From contig PEUP01000014.1 in NCBI GenBank assembly GCA_002780705.1, positions 327 to 33,552 on the forward strand: a DNA stretch of 33,226 bases, read 5' to 3'. The notes beneath the pieces were generated by a model, which saw nothing but the letters and a program-made list of their open reading frames with translations, did not search any database and was not told where the DNA came from. The DNA is from Elusimicrobia bacterium CG03_land_8_20_14_0_80_50_18. Lineage in GTDB: Bacteria; CG03. Made by a program: the position numbers and the translations under genes. Of the stretch, positions 1 to 8,901 are shown one piece after another (within the stretch, counting starts at the first letter, position 1; each line of letters opens with the position of its first letter).

Positions 1-758
1 ACCTTTGTTGTCTCATCCTCGCCGCCGTTCATGGCGTATTCGGCATTGACATCAACACCTCCGACTTCCGCGGCCGCTTTGATGCCGTAAAGAAGAGTCG
101 TGTCTCTGTCGTGTGTGGAAACAGGGAGATTGTCAACATTTTTGTAGGCATAGAATTCTCCGGAAACCATGTCCGCGATTTTGTCCACGGGGCTCAGAAC
201 CAGTCCCTGTAAATCAACATCGGAATCGGCTGTCGGCGCCATTTCTGCCACTTTGGCGTCAAGATATTTCACATTGATACCGGCTATCTCAGCGCTGGCA
301 AGATAACCGTCAAGAGCCGAAACGCCCAGGCCGTAATCATAGCCGGGACCATAATACATGGCAAGGTCACCCTGTTTGCCGTAGAACATTCTTCCGGCCT
401 TGAGGTCAATGAGGTCAAAAAGGCCTTGCACTTTCACATAGGCGTTGACAACATCAAGCTGAGTCTGCACATTGGTCAGGTTTTCCTCGGCCTGGCCGTA
501 CTTCCTGTTGTTCTTGCTGAGAACGACTCTCGCGTCAACATCATCGTTGAGCGGCATAGCCATGTTGAGCATGATTCTGCTGCGCGACTCGCTCCTGTAA
601 TCATCTCCGCCCACGGCGGCCGTGTTCTCGTTCTTCACCTGGACTTTGTTCACCGTCATCTCTCCCGACAGCTTCAATCCGTCAAGAACGGACGCGGCGG
701 TCGCCACAGAAGACAGCGCGAACATCGCCGTCATAACCAAAGCAAAAAATTTCTTCAT
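1..758 (-). CDS. Porin-like outer-membrane protein, N-terminal part (runs off the window edge)
   Basis: Own translation from ATG at 758: MKKFFALVMTAMFALSSVATAASVLDGLKLSGEMTVNK..., a signal peptide followed by alternating-residue, beta-rich sequence; open to position 1. Not in the ORF track because it is truncated. Confidence 0.7.
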   Translation of the reverse strand, partial: MKKFFALVMTAMFALSSVATAASVLDGLKLSGEMTVNKVQVKNENTAAVGGDDYRSESRSRIMLNMAMPLNDDVDARVVLSKNNRKYGQAEENLTNVQTQLDVVNAYVKVQGLFDLIDLKAGRMFYGKQGDLAMYYGPGYDYGLGVSALDGYLASAEIAGINVKYLDAKVAEMAPTADSDVDLQGLVLSPVDKIADMVSGEFYAYKNVDNLPVSTHDRDTTLLYGIKAAAEVGGVDVNAEYAMNGGEDETTK

Positions 759-772
759 CTTCAATCTCTTCC

Positions 773-788
773 CCGCCTTCCGGCGGGC
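773..788. repeat. Small GC-rich palindrome CCCGCC-TTCC-GGCGGG between glyS and the porin-like gene
   Basis: Direct inverted repeat; no T tract, so not an obvious intrinsic terminator. Confidence 0.5.
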
Positions 789-791
789 CTT

Positions 792-2870
792 CTACTCCAA
801 CTTCTTTCCGGTGTTGTCCTCCAACACCAAAGCATTCAATGTATCAAATCGGCCGAAATTTGACAAGAGTTTGTCAATATCCCTGAGCAATCCGAGCCTG
901 TTGTCCCTCAGCGCTTCGTCTTTGTCCATCACCATGAGCTTCTCAAAAAAGCTATCCAGCGGTTCTTTGACTGACACAAGGCGCAGAAGGGCCGCGGTGT
1001 AATCTTTTTTACTCATCAGGTTTTCCAGCTCTCCGCCCAAGAGCGCGCTTAAATCGTAAAGCGCTTTTTCCTCCGGCGCCTTCAGTAAATCCTTTTGAAC
1101 AGTGGCCGGTTCCATGCCGAACTTTTCCGCCTGCTTCAATATATTCCTTATACGCTTGGCGGAGGCGGCAATATGCGCGAACTCATCTCTCTTTTTATCC
1201 CTCACGGTCATGACAACGCGCGACAGCTTCAGCGCTTCTTTGGGAATGTCAAATTTACTCTCCGTCATGTTCGCCACATCCGCGGGGATGCCCTTTTTTA
1301 TAAGGTAAAGCTTGAACCTTTCGTTCATGAAATCCCGCAATTTGTCAGAAACGCTTTTTTCCACATCATCAAAAACAATTTCAAATATTTTCGTCACTTC
1401 AAAATCAATACCCTCCGTTTCCGCGAGAATCCTCAGCGCCTCGTCGGCGGTTTTTATAAGCGCGTAGGGGTCTTTGGAAGTTGTGGGGAGCATGCCGGAT
1501 GAGAAAAATGATTTCAGCGTGTTAAGCCGTTCGGCCAGTCCGCAAACAGCCGAAACATTATTCAGCGTCTCCAGCGTAACCGCATCTCTCAGCGCGTGTG
1601 ACCCGACCGGCAGCTCGTCGGGATCATCCGTAACGCCCATTCCCAGATACTGCCCCGCTATGCCGTGAAGTTCGGGGAATTCTCCCACTATCTGAGTCAC
1701 AATATCGCAGTAGAGAAGCTTAGCTGTCTTCCTCACCTCTTCTTCTTCGCCGGGGCTGTAAATTTTCGCGATTTCAGCAGCGTCGCGTATTATTCTTTCC
1801 GCTTTCTCGTAAAGAGTGGAGAATTTCCCCATATAATTGACACGCTTCAGATTGTCATAGTATTCAATGAGTTTTTTCTTTCTGTCGTTCTCCCAGAAAA
1901 ATTTAGTGTCCTCAAAGCGCGCTGTGACACATCGCTCGTAATTGTCACGCACCTCGCGGGCGTTATCCGATACACCGTCAACAACGAACAGAAAGCGGTT
2001 GACCATGCCTTTTTTATCATAAACGGCAAAACACTTCTGATGAAATTCAAGCGTCACTTTCAGAAATTCATGCGGCAGTTCAAGGAATTTTTCATCAAAC
2101 TCGCCTTTGAGAATCCGCGGGAATTCGCAAATACCAAGCGTTTCCCTTGTCAGCTCATCCGACGGCTTTGAATAAAGCGGCTCTTTAAGCGCGTCTTTAA
2201 GCTGGGCCTCAAAAACATCCCCGCGCTTTTTCCTGTCCGCTAAAATCCTTGAGGATTTAAGATTTTGTTCATACGCGGCGGGCGATTCTATTTTTATATT
2301 CTCACCCATAAAAGCCCTGCTCGTCTTAGAGGAAGGGATTCCGAAGCAGTCCAGCTTTAAAGCTTTTTTGCCGAACATTATGAGCACATTTCTCACCGGG
2401 CGAGGAAAAGAATGAGCGCCCCATCTCATCATTTTTGAGAATTTAATCCCCTCAAGTGCTGAATATATATTTTCTCTGATGACCTGCTCGCTGGATCTGC
2501 GGGGAATTGTCTTCTCCAGAAAGACATAATTTCCCCTGTCTGTCGCCCTGATCCTGATGTCGGCGCAATCGGCTTGATACCTGGCCAGAAAACCCTCAAG
2601 CACAGCGGAGGGCTTGCCGTCCCTGTCAAAAGCTATCTTTTCAGGCGGGCCCTTGATGTCAGTCTTGCTCTCCTCTATATAGCGCGACACATTTTCAAAC
2701 AACACGGCCGCCCGGCGGGGTGTGGAAAAACCTTTTTTAAATTCGCCCGATATTTTCTCCCTCTCAAACAGTTTCTCCACCGCCTCTTTCAGTTTGAATT
2801 CGGCCTCCAGCTGGACGGCGACGGGCATGTCCTCCACCCAGAGTTCCACGAGAAAATCAGCGCTTTTCAT
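792..2870 (-). CDS. glyS: Glycine--tRNA ligase beta subunit
   Basis: 692 aa; N-terminus DFLVELWVEDMP and GlyS-like body; 4-bp overlap with glyQ. Confidence 0.95.
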   Translation of the reverse strand: MKSADFLVELWVEDMPVAVQLEAEFKLKEAVEKLFEREKISGEFKKGFSTPRRAAVLFENVSRYIEESKTDIKGPPEKIAFDRDGKPSAVLEGFLARYQADCADIRIRATDRGNYVFLEKTIPRRSSEQVIRENIYSALEGIKFSKMMRWGAHSFPRPVRNVLIMFGKKALKLDCFGIPSSKTSRAFMGENIKIESPAAYEQNLKSSRILADRKKRGDVFEAQLKDALKEPLYSKPSDELTRETLGICEFPRILKGEFDEKFLELPHEFLKVTLEFHQKCFAVYDKKGMVNRFLFVVDGVSDNAREVRDNYERCVTARFEDTKFFWENDRKKKLIEYYDNLKRVNYMGKFSTLYEKAERIIRDAAEIAKIYSPGEEEEVRKTAKLLYCDIVTQIVGEFPELHGIAGQYLGMGVTDDPDELPVGSHALRDAVTLETLNNVSAVCGLAERLNTLKSFFSSGMLPTTSKDPYALIKTADEALRILAETEGIDFEVTKIFEIVFDDVEKSVSDKLRDFMNERFKLYLIKKGIPADVANMTESKFDIPKEALKLSRVVMTVRDKKRDEFAHIAASAKRIRNILKQAEKFGMEPATVQKDLLKAPEEKALYDLSALLGGELENLMSKKDYTAALLRLVSVKEPLDSFFEKLMVMDKDEALRDNRLGLLRDIDKLLSNFGRFDTLNALVLEDNTGKKLE

Positions 2871-3718
2871 GACAGCTCCTTCATTTCTTTATAAAGCAGC
2901 GCTATCCTGCGCGCGTATCCCCTCATCTGTTTTATCATGTCCGCCCGGGCCCTGTGGTCTATGCCGCCGCGAGCGTCAATAACATTGAATAAGTGCGAGA
3001 AATTGAGCAGGCAGTCGTAGGCCGGCAAAGGCAATTTGCTTCCAAGCAGCATTTCCAGCTCTCCAAGATAAAAATCGCAGACTTTCCTGAGGCCCTCAAC
3101 CGAGGCCTTTTCAAAATAGTAAATACTGAACTGCCTCTCTTCCTCTTTTCTCACAGAGCCGTAGGTCACTCCCGGCGCCCATTCAATATCGTAAACGCTT
3201 TTCTTCTTCTGAAGAAACATGGCGAGCCTCTCAAGGCCGTATGTCAGCTCAACCGGCACATCGGGAAGCTCAAGGCCTCCGGCCTGCTGAAAATATGTGA
3301 ACTGCGTTATCTCAAGGCCGTCACAGCGGACCTCCCAACCCCGGCCCCACGCCCCCAGCGACGGAGATTCCCAGTTATCTTCAAGAAAACGGATGTCGTG
3401 TTTTTTAACATCTATGCCTATCCTGGAAAGGCTCTTGAGATAAAGAAGCCTGGAATCGGCCGGAGCGGGCTTCAATATCACCTGAAACTGCATGTGTTTG
3501 TATAACCTGAATGGGTTGTCCCCGTATCTGCCGTCCTGCGGCCGTCGTGCCGGCTCAACATAAGCGGTTCTCCACGGCCCGCTGTCAAAGAGCTTCAGAA
3601 AGGTCATGGGATTAAATGTCCCCGCGCCCTTCTCAACATCGTAGGGCTGAACCACGACACAGCCCTTATCCGCCCAGTAATCAGACAGAATCCTTATTAT
3701 CTCCTGCAGTGTTTTCAC
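2867..3718 (-). CDS. glyQ: Glycine--tRNA ligase alpha subunit
   Basis: 283 aa; LQEIIRILSDYWADKGCVVVQPYDVEKGAGTFNPMTFL and YVEPARRPQDGRYGDNPFRLYKHMQFQVILKP are GlyQ hallmarks. Confidence 0.97.
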   Translation of the reverse strand: MKTLQEIIRILSDYWADKGCVVVQPYDVEKGAGTFNPMTFLKLFDSGPWRTAYVEPARRPQDGRYGDNPFRLYKHMQFQVILKPAPADSRLLYLKSLSRIGIDVKKHDIRFLEDNWESPSLGAWGRGWEVRCDGLEITQFTYFQQAGGLELPDVPVELTYGLERLAMFLQKKKSVYDIEWAPGVTYGSVRKEEERQFSIYYFEKASVEGLRKVCDFYLGELEMLLGSKLPLPAYDCLLNFSHLFNVIDARGGIDHRARADMIKQMRGYARRIALLYKEMKELS

Positions 3719-4749
3719 CCCATTATCTCCCTTAAAAATTCAGCCCTCTTCTCGTCCCTTTCATCCGGGCTCAGTGGCGAGCCGTTTCTCTGTTCTATGT
3801 GCGCAGGCTGAGAGAGAAAGAGCATATCGTTCAATCTGTCGCCGCCCATGGGCAGAGCCATGCCCATGCTCAAACCCAGCCTTATATCGGATATTCTGCT
3901 TATCAGCTCCTCATAAGATATCCTTCTGGCATACTGTATGACTCCGTAGCTCCTGTATATCCTGTCTTCCAGTTCCGTCTTTCTCCTGCTGACCAGCTCA
4001 TCCATCGCCTTGTCCGAGGCGTCCTCCAGCTGTTTTGAGATCGCCGTGAGTTTATCAATGATCTCCTTTCCAGTAACTCCGAGCGTCACCTGATTGGATA
4101 TCTGAAAAAATCCGCCCAACGGCTTTGTCGCCTCGCCGTAAACGCCGCGAGATGCCACCCCCACCCTTGCCAGCGAATCTATCACTTCCCCTATGTAACC
4201 GCTCAGCACCAGGGAAGGAAGGTGCGCCAGAAAGGATATCCTCAGACCCGTGCCGGCGTTTGTCGGGCAGGTCGTGAGAAAACCGAATTCATCGTTTTGC
4301 GCGAAATCAAAGGCGGCGCTGATCTCCCTGACGATAACTGAGGCCTTCTCAAAGCTTTCTTGAAGCGAAAGGCCGGGCCCGAGAACCTGTATCCTTAAAT
4401 GGTCTTCCTCATTCACCATTATGGCGGCGTCATCGCCCATGACCAGCCCCGCGACGCGGTCGGTGAAAACAAGGTCATAACTCGCGAGATGCCTTTCTAT
4501 TAAAAATTTTCTGTCACTTATGTCCAGCTCCTCAAGCTCAAGGCGCGAGGCGCTTTTCCATCCGGGAAGGCCGCGGAGCCCCTCAAAAACTTCTTTGCGG
4601 ACTTTGAGCTGCTCGCCCGCGCCGGCCCGGCAGGGGAAATAATGTCCTTTCAGATTCCTCGCGAACCGGACCCGCGTGGACACGAAGTGACTTCCCGGCT
4701 CCGGGCCCTGCCAGCTGATGCTTTTTGAGGCGAGATCCGAAAAAATCAC
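3715..4749 (-). CDS. mcsB: Protein-arginine kinase McsB (ATP:guanido phosphotransferase family)
   Basis: STRVRFARNLKGHYFP, TTCPTNAGTGLRISFLAHLP, C-terminal RDEKRA; adjacent to mcsA. Confidence 0.92.
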   Translation of the reverse strand: MIFSDLASKSISWQGPEPGSHFVSTRVRFARNLKGHYFPCRAGAGEQLKVRKEVFEGLRGLPGWKSASRLELEELDISDRKFLIERHLASYDLVFTDRVAGLVMGDDAAIMVNEEDHLRIQVLGPGLSLQESFEKASVIVREISAAFDFAQNDEFGFLTTCPTNAGTGLRISFLAHLPSLVLSGYIGEVIDSLARVGVASRGVYGEATKPLGGFFQISNQVTLGVTGKEIIDKLTAISKQLEDASDKAMDELVSRRKTELEDRIYRSYGVIQYARRISYEELISRISDIRLGLSMGMALPMGGDRLNDMLFLSQPAHIEQRNGSPLSPDERDEKRAEFLREIMG

Positions 4750-5249
4750 CGCTTCTCCCTCTGCGCCCTGATCTTATCCCTGATCGTCGCCGCATTTTCA
4801 TAGTCTTCTTTTTTGATCGCCTCCTGCAGTGCTTGCTCAAGAGCGCTCAGAGGGCTGTCTTCCGTTTTTGCGGCTGAGGATTTCTGGCTTGAACAGCCGT
4901 GGATTTTTTTGAGAAGGGGTTCCAGGTTTTCGCGGAAAGTGTCCCAGCATTGCGGACAACCGAGCTTGCCGTCTTCGCGAAATTCCGGGAGTGTTTTGGA
5001 GCAGTTGGGGCATTTCAGATCGCCCGCGGCTCCGGGAAGAGCCAGAGCCGAAAGAAATTTGCCGAGAATGTCAAAGGATTTCTCCTGCATGTTCGCGTCA
5101 AACACCCCCATATTCACCGCGCAGCCGTGGCATATGTGCATCTTCGTCACAGAACCGCTCTGAAAAGATGTGAAATGCACCGAGGCCGGATTGACCTTGC
5201 AGATATCACAGGTGCCGGGGCTTGACTTTCGTGACTTATCCATGCTCAT
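4746..5249 (-). CDS. mcsA: McsA-like zinc-finger/UVR-domain activator protein
   Basis: Four CxxC pairs (CDIC, CHGC, CPNC, CPQC) and a C-terminal UVR-like motif LEQALQEAIKKEDYENAATIRDKI; 4-bp overlap with mcsB. Confidence 0.88.
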   Translation of the reverse strand: MSMDKSRKSSPGTCDICKVNPASVHFTSFQSGSVTKMHICHGCAVNMGVFDANMQEKSFDILGKFLSALALPGAAGDLKCPNCSKTLPEFREDGKLGCPQCWDTFRENLEPLLKKIHGCSSQKSSAAKTEDSPLSALEQALQEAIKKEDYENAATIRDKIRAQREKR

Positions 5250-5272
5250 TCGCGCAAACCTTCCCCTCTCTT

Positions 5273-6151
5273 CTAATTCCCGATGGCCTCACCGCTGCTC
5301 TTTGTCAGCTTCCTGTAATCAGCGATGAGCTTGAGCGTGATATCGCCGGGTTTGCCGGATCCGATCTTCCTTCCGTCAAGAGCCACAACCGGTATCACCT
5401 CGGCGGCCGTGCCTGTGAGGAAGCACTCGTCGGCGGTGAACACGCAATATCTGGTGAACAATTCTTTCCTGACCTCTATCTTTCTTTTTCCCGCGAGCTC
5501 TATCACCGCCTCCTGGGTAACGCCCAGCAAAGCCCCGGCCGAGGCCGGCGGAGTGGTGATGACAGCGTCCCTTATGATAAAGATGTTGTCGCCCGTGCAC
5601 TCGGCGACATAACCCTGAGCGTTCAGCATAAGGGCTTCCGGCACAGCCCTCTGCGTTCCTTCTATCTTAGCCATGATGTTATTCAGATAATTCAGCGATT
5701 TGACGCGGGGGTTCAGGGATTCCGGTATATTGCGCCTCGTGGAAACCGTCGCTATCTCAAGGCCGTTCTCATAGAACTCGTCGGGATAAAGGGATATTTT
5801 GTCGGCTATTATGAAATAAGAGGCCTTCGGGCATTTGCGCGGATCAAGGCCGAGATCTCCGACGCCGCGGGTGACAACCACCCTTATATACGCGTCGCTG
5901 AGAGAGTTGGCGCGGAGGACCGCTTTGATATCATCGGACATTTTCTTTTTGTCCACCGGCATTTGCAGCATTATGACTTTGGCGGAATCGTAGAGCCTGT
6001 CTATGTGTTCTTTCAGGCGGAAGACCCTTCCCGAATATGCCCTTATGCCCTCAAAAATACCGTCGCCGTAGAGAAGACCGTGATCAAAGACGGATATTTT
6101 AGCATTGTCCTTTTCCAGCAGTTGTCCGTCAAGCAAAATTTTTAATCCCAT
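5273..6151 (-). CDS. ilvE: Branched-chain amino acid aminotransferase (class IV)
   Basis: 292 aa; SVFDHGLLYGDGIFEGIRAYSGRVFRLKEHIDRLYDSAK, KSLNYLNNIMAKIE, TGTAAEVIPV. Confidence 0.88.
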   Translation of the reverse strand: MGLKILLDGQLLEKDNAKISVFDHGLLYGDGIFEGIRAYSGRVFRLKEHIDRLYDSAKVIMLQMPVDKKKMSDDIKAVLRANSLSDAYIRVVVTRGVGDLGLDPRKCPKASYFIIADKISLYPDEFYENGLEIATVSTRRNIPESLNPRVKSLNYLNNIMAKIEGTQRAVPEALMLNAQGYVAECTGDNIFIIRDAVITTPPASAGALLGVTQEAVIELAGKRKIEVRKELFTRYCVFTADECFLTGTAAEVIPVVALDGRKIGSGKPGDITLKLIADYRKLTKSSGEAIGN

Positions 6152-6230
6152 TACTCCTCCTTATTTGATGCGCAAACACACATTTGCGTATTATAATTAA
6201 TATCCCGCCTCTAAACAAGGAAACGAAACG

Positions 6231-6277
6231 AAAAAGGGGGACGGAGGAAAGTCGGACTTTCCTCCGTCCCCCTTTTT
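6231..6277 (-). terminator. Perfect long palindrome, probable (bidirectional) intrinsic terminator after the MATE gene
   Basis: 23-nt arms AAAAAGGGGGACGGAGGAAAGTC / GACTTTCCTCCGTCCCCCTTTTT separated by one base; T run on both strands; 1 nt beyond the MATE stop codon. Confidence 0.75.
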
Positions 6278-6278
6278 T

Positions 6279-7685
6279 TTATTCCTGGGGCAGGGCTTCT
6301 TCAAACTCTTCGCGCTTTAGCGTGAAATCGTCCGTCAGATTTTTCTTCATCCAGCCGCCCCATATGAAAAAAGCCGAGGCCGCGATGCCGCCGGCGATGT
6401 TGCTCAGGGGAAAGGCCCACCAGATGCCTTTCTGCGCCCAAAAAAAAGAGAGGCCGTAGGCGCTGGAAATACGCAGCACGATAAATGTGAGCATCGTCAG
6501 GAGCATCGCCGCGAAAGTGTCGCCCGCGCCCCGGAACGCTCCGCCCAGCACTATCTGAAGGCCGGCAAAACCGAAGGTGAGCGAGACTATTCTTATGAAA
6601 TCCGAGCCCTCTTTCACAACAACAGGGCTGCCCGAAATAAAAAAAGCCGTCAGCGGATAGGAATAAACCCAGAAAACAATGCCGGCCAGGGTCGTAACGG
6701 CGAAGGTGAAAAGAGAGGCCGTGAGGGCTGTCTTTTTCGCCCTGAGCGGATTGCCCGCTCCTATGTTCTGCCCAACAAGAGTCGTCGTCGCCATTGCCAC
6801 CCCCACGGCGGCCATGATTATAAAACTTATGAGCCTCGTGACAATGCCGTAAGACGCCACAGCGGCGGTGCCGAAGGCGCCGACGAGAAACACCATGAGC
6901 GTGAAACTGAAAGCCCGGACGGAATGTTCCAGAGACGACGGCAGGCCGAGAGTGAAGATTTTTTTCATAACCGCCAGGTCCGGCTTGAAATAAGCGGCCC
7001 TCATCTTTATGCCGTATCTGCCGCTCAGCAGCATAGCCGCGGCGGCTAAAGCGGCAAGAGCCTGCGTGATTATTGTCGCCCACGCCGCTCCGGCTACGCC
7101 ATAGGCGGGAACGGGACCCCAGCCCATTATAAAAACGGGATCGGCGATGAAATTAAGTATCACCGTCATAAGCACGATGTACATGGGGAGCTTCACCTCG
7201 CCTGCGCCGCGAAGGAGCGACTGGAAAACAAAAAACGCGAACAGAAATATGAGCCCCAAAAATGAAACTCTCAGATAAGACACAGCCCCCGGTATCACAT
7301 CGGCTTCCGCACCTGTGAGCGAAATAAGAAAGGGTGTAAAAATATACCCCACCGCGGATATGAACAGACACAGCGCTGTTATCATCATCAGCGTCTGGGC
7401 CGATATGTAGCCCGCGCGCTCATCATCACCCGCGCCCTTATACTGAGCCACCAGCACAGTGCCGACGATTGACAGCCCCGCACCGATAGAGATGAGGAGG
7501 AAAAGAATCGGGAAAGCGAAGGACACCGCGGCCACAGCCGGGGCGCCGAGACGGCCCACCCAGAAAGCGTCCGTCAGATTATAGACCGTCTGGAGCATGT
7601 TGGCCGCCACCACGGGCCAGGCAAGCGTAAAAATGGATTGCAGAATAGGGCCTTCCGTCAGCTTATTGTTCAACTTATTTCTCAT
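6279..7685 (-). CDS. MATE family efflux transporter
   Basis: 468 aa, 12-TM pattern, LAWPVVAANMLQTVYNLTDAFWVGRLG and VGQNIGAGNPLRAKK. Confidence 0.93.
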   Translation of the reverse strand: MRNKLNNKLTEGPILQSIFTLAWPVVAANMLQTVYNLTDAFWVGRLGAPAVAAVSFAFPILFLLISIGAGLSIVGTVLVAQYKGAGDDERAGYISAQTLMMITALCLFISAVGYIFTPFLISLTGAEADVIPGAVSYLRVSFLGLIFLFAFFVFQSLLRGAGEVKLPMYIVLMTVILNFIADPVFIMGWGPVPAYGVAGAAWATIITQALAALAAAAMLLSGRYGIKMRAAYFKPDLAVMKKIFTLGLPSSLEHSVRAFSFTLMVFLVGAFGTAAVASYGIVTRLISFIIMAAVGVAMATTTLVGQNIGAGNPLRAKKTALTASLFTFAVTTLAGIVFWVYSYPLTAFFISGSPVVVKEGSDFIRIVSLTFGFAGLQIVLGGAFRGAGDTFAAMLLTMLTFIVLRISSAYGLSFFWAQKGIWWAFPLSNIAGGIAASAFFIWGGWMKKNLTDDFTLKREEFEEALPQE

Positions 7686-7688
7686 AAA

Positions 7689-8381
7689 TCAGAACTTCCC
7701 CGGAAAATCAGTGTACACCCAGTCAACACCCATCTTCGCCATTCTCTTGAAATCCTTGTCGCTGTTGACAACCCAGGCCTGCAAAAACACGCCCTTATCT
7801 TTTATTTTAGCCGCCAGAGACGGTGTCAGTCCGCGGAAATCCACGCTCACGCCCTCCGGAGAGATGGAATCAATAAGGGCGCATATCTCATCTCCAGTCA
7901 TTTCCTGTTTTATTGTGGCTATTATCTTTATTCCCGGCATAATATTCCTGAAGTGTCTAAGCGTCTCGTGATTAAAAGAACAGACCATAATTTCGGGAAG
8001 ATCCGGAAAAGAAAGAAGCGTCTTTTTAAGCACCTCAGCCGGAAGCCGGGGATCACCACGGGCGAATGTTTTGATTTCTATGATCAGCGGCTTGGAGAAA
8101 GAGCCCGCCAGAAGAATGACATCCCTGAGTGACGGGAGTTTTTCGCCGTCTCCCGCGTCAAAGGAAGAAAGCGCGGCCATAGTGAAATCCTTCACCCTGC
8201 CGCGAAGGCGGATGCGGCGCATTAGGCTGCCGTCGTGTATTACCGCCAGCGCCCCGTCGCCGCTCAGACTCACATCGCACTCGACGGCGTCGGCTCTTTC
8301 AAATCCTATGCGTAAAGCTCTGAGAGTGTTTTCAGGAGCCAGCCCCTTGGCGCCTCTGTGACCTATTGTAAGGCATCTCAT
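7689..8381 (-). CDS. Glycerophosphodiester phosphodiesterase (GDPD) family
   Basis: TIGHRGAKGLAPENTLRALRIGFERADAVECDVSLSGDGALAVIHD is the GDPD signature. Confidence 0.93.
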   Translation of the reverse strand: MRCLTIGHRGAKGLAPENTLRALRIGFERADAVECDVSLSGDGALAVIHDGSLMRRIRLRGRVKDFTMAALSSFDAGDGEKLPSLRDVILLAGSFSKPLIIEIKTFARGDPRLPAEVLKKTLLSFPDLPEIMVCSFNHETLRHFRNIMPGIKIIATIKQEMTGDEICALIDSISPEGVSVDFRGLTPSLAAKIKDKGVFLQAWVVNSDKDFKRMAKMGVDWVYTDFPGKF

Positions 8382-8418
8382 AAGGTTGCGGTCAGGACAG
8401 GTCCCCGAAATGACACAA

Positions 8419-8520
8419 CCCGCCGGAGGCGGACTTTCAGCCGCGGAGAAGATATTATTCCTTCCTCCAAAGGCGGACTTTCAGCCCACCGGAGGCGGAT
8501 ACAACATTTCAGCTCCGCGG
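8419..8520 (-). repeat. Three imperfect tandem units around GGCTGAAAGTCCGCC
   Basis: AGGCGGACTTTCAGCC is exact at 8427-8442 and 8471-8486; a diverged third unit GGAGGCGGATACAACATTTCAGCTCCGCGG lies at 8491-8520. Confidence 0.65.
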
Positions 8521-8576
8521 CATTTCAAACAAACGGTATAAACCTTTGTGTTACGAAATATGTGTCGCGCGAAAAT

Positions 8577-8828
8577 TTATCTTTCTTCGCGAGGTTTTGC
8601 TTTGTTTACTTTAACCTCTCTTCCCTTCAGATCTTTTCCGTTAAGAGCGGCAATCGCCTTGTCGCCCGCTTCATCCGAAGTCATTTCAACAAATCCGAAA
8701 CCTCTTGAGCGTCCCGTAAATTTGTCTTTAATGACCACCGCGGAAGTGACTTCGCCGAACTCTTCAAAAGCGCTCTTCAAGTCTTCGTCCGCCATCCCCC
8801 ATGCCAAATTACCAACATAAATGTTCAT
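8577..8828 (-). CDS. RRM-domain RNA-binding protein
   Basis: MNIYVGNLAWGMADEDLKSAFEEFGEV...SRGFGFVEMTSDEAG (RNP2 and RNP1 motifs). ATG at 8828, preceded by AAGGAGG, preferred over the ORF-track start at 8852. Confidence 0.93.
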   Translation of the reverse strand: MNIYVGNLAWGMADEDLKSAFEEFGEVTSAVVIKDKFTGRSRGFGFVEMTSDEAGDKAIAALNGKDLKGREVKVNKAKPREER

Positions 8829-8901
8829 CCTGAACCTCCTTAAAAACTGCAAAATGCTAACATAATTTCAGTGACCGCGCAAGATGTAAAAATGGACGGC
8901 C

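Noticed and set aside
5222-6145. 307-aa plus-strand ORF, one of several long ORFs antisense to confident genes (also 15358-16416 and 16301-17308)
   Set aside because: These lie opposite ilvE, argJ and argC; GC-rich codon usage produces long shadow ORFs and none shows recognisable domains.
6240-6262. Near identity between the terminator arm GGAGGAAAGTCCGACTT and the rnpB core GGAGGAAAGTCCGGACTT
   Set aside because: Striking, but short purine-rich similarity in a palindrome; no mechanism is supported and I could not test how often it occurs genome-wide.
6279-7685. MATE transporter as part of a resistance or biosynthetic island
   Set aside because: Neighbours are core metabolic genes; no biosynthetic cluster is visible.
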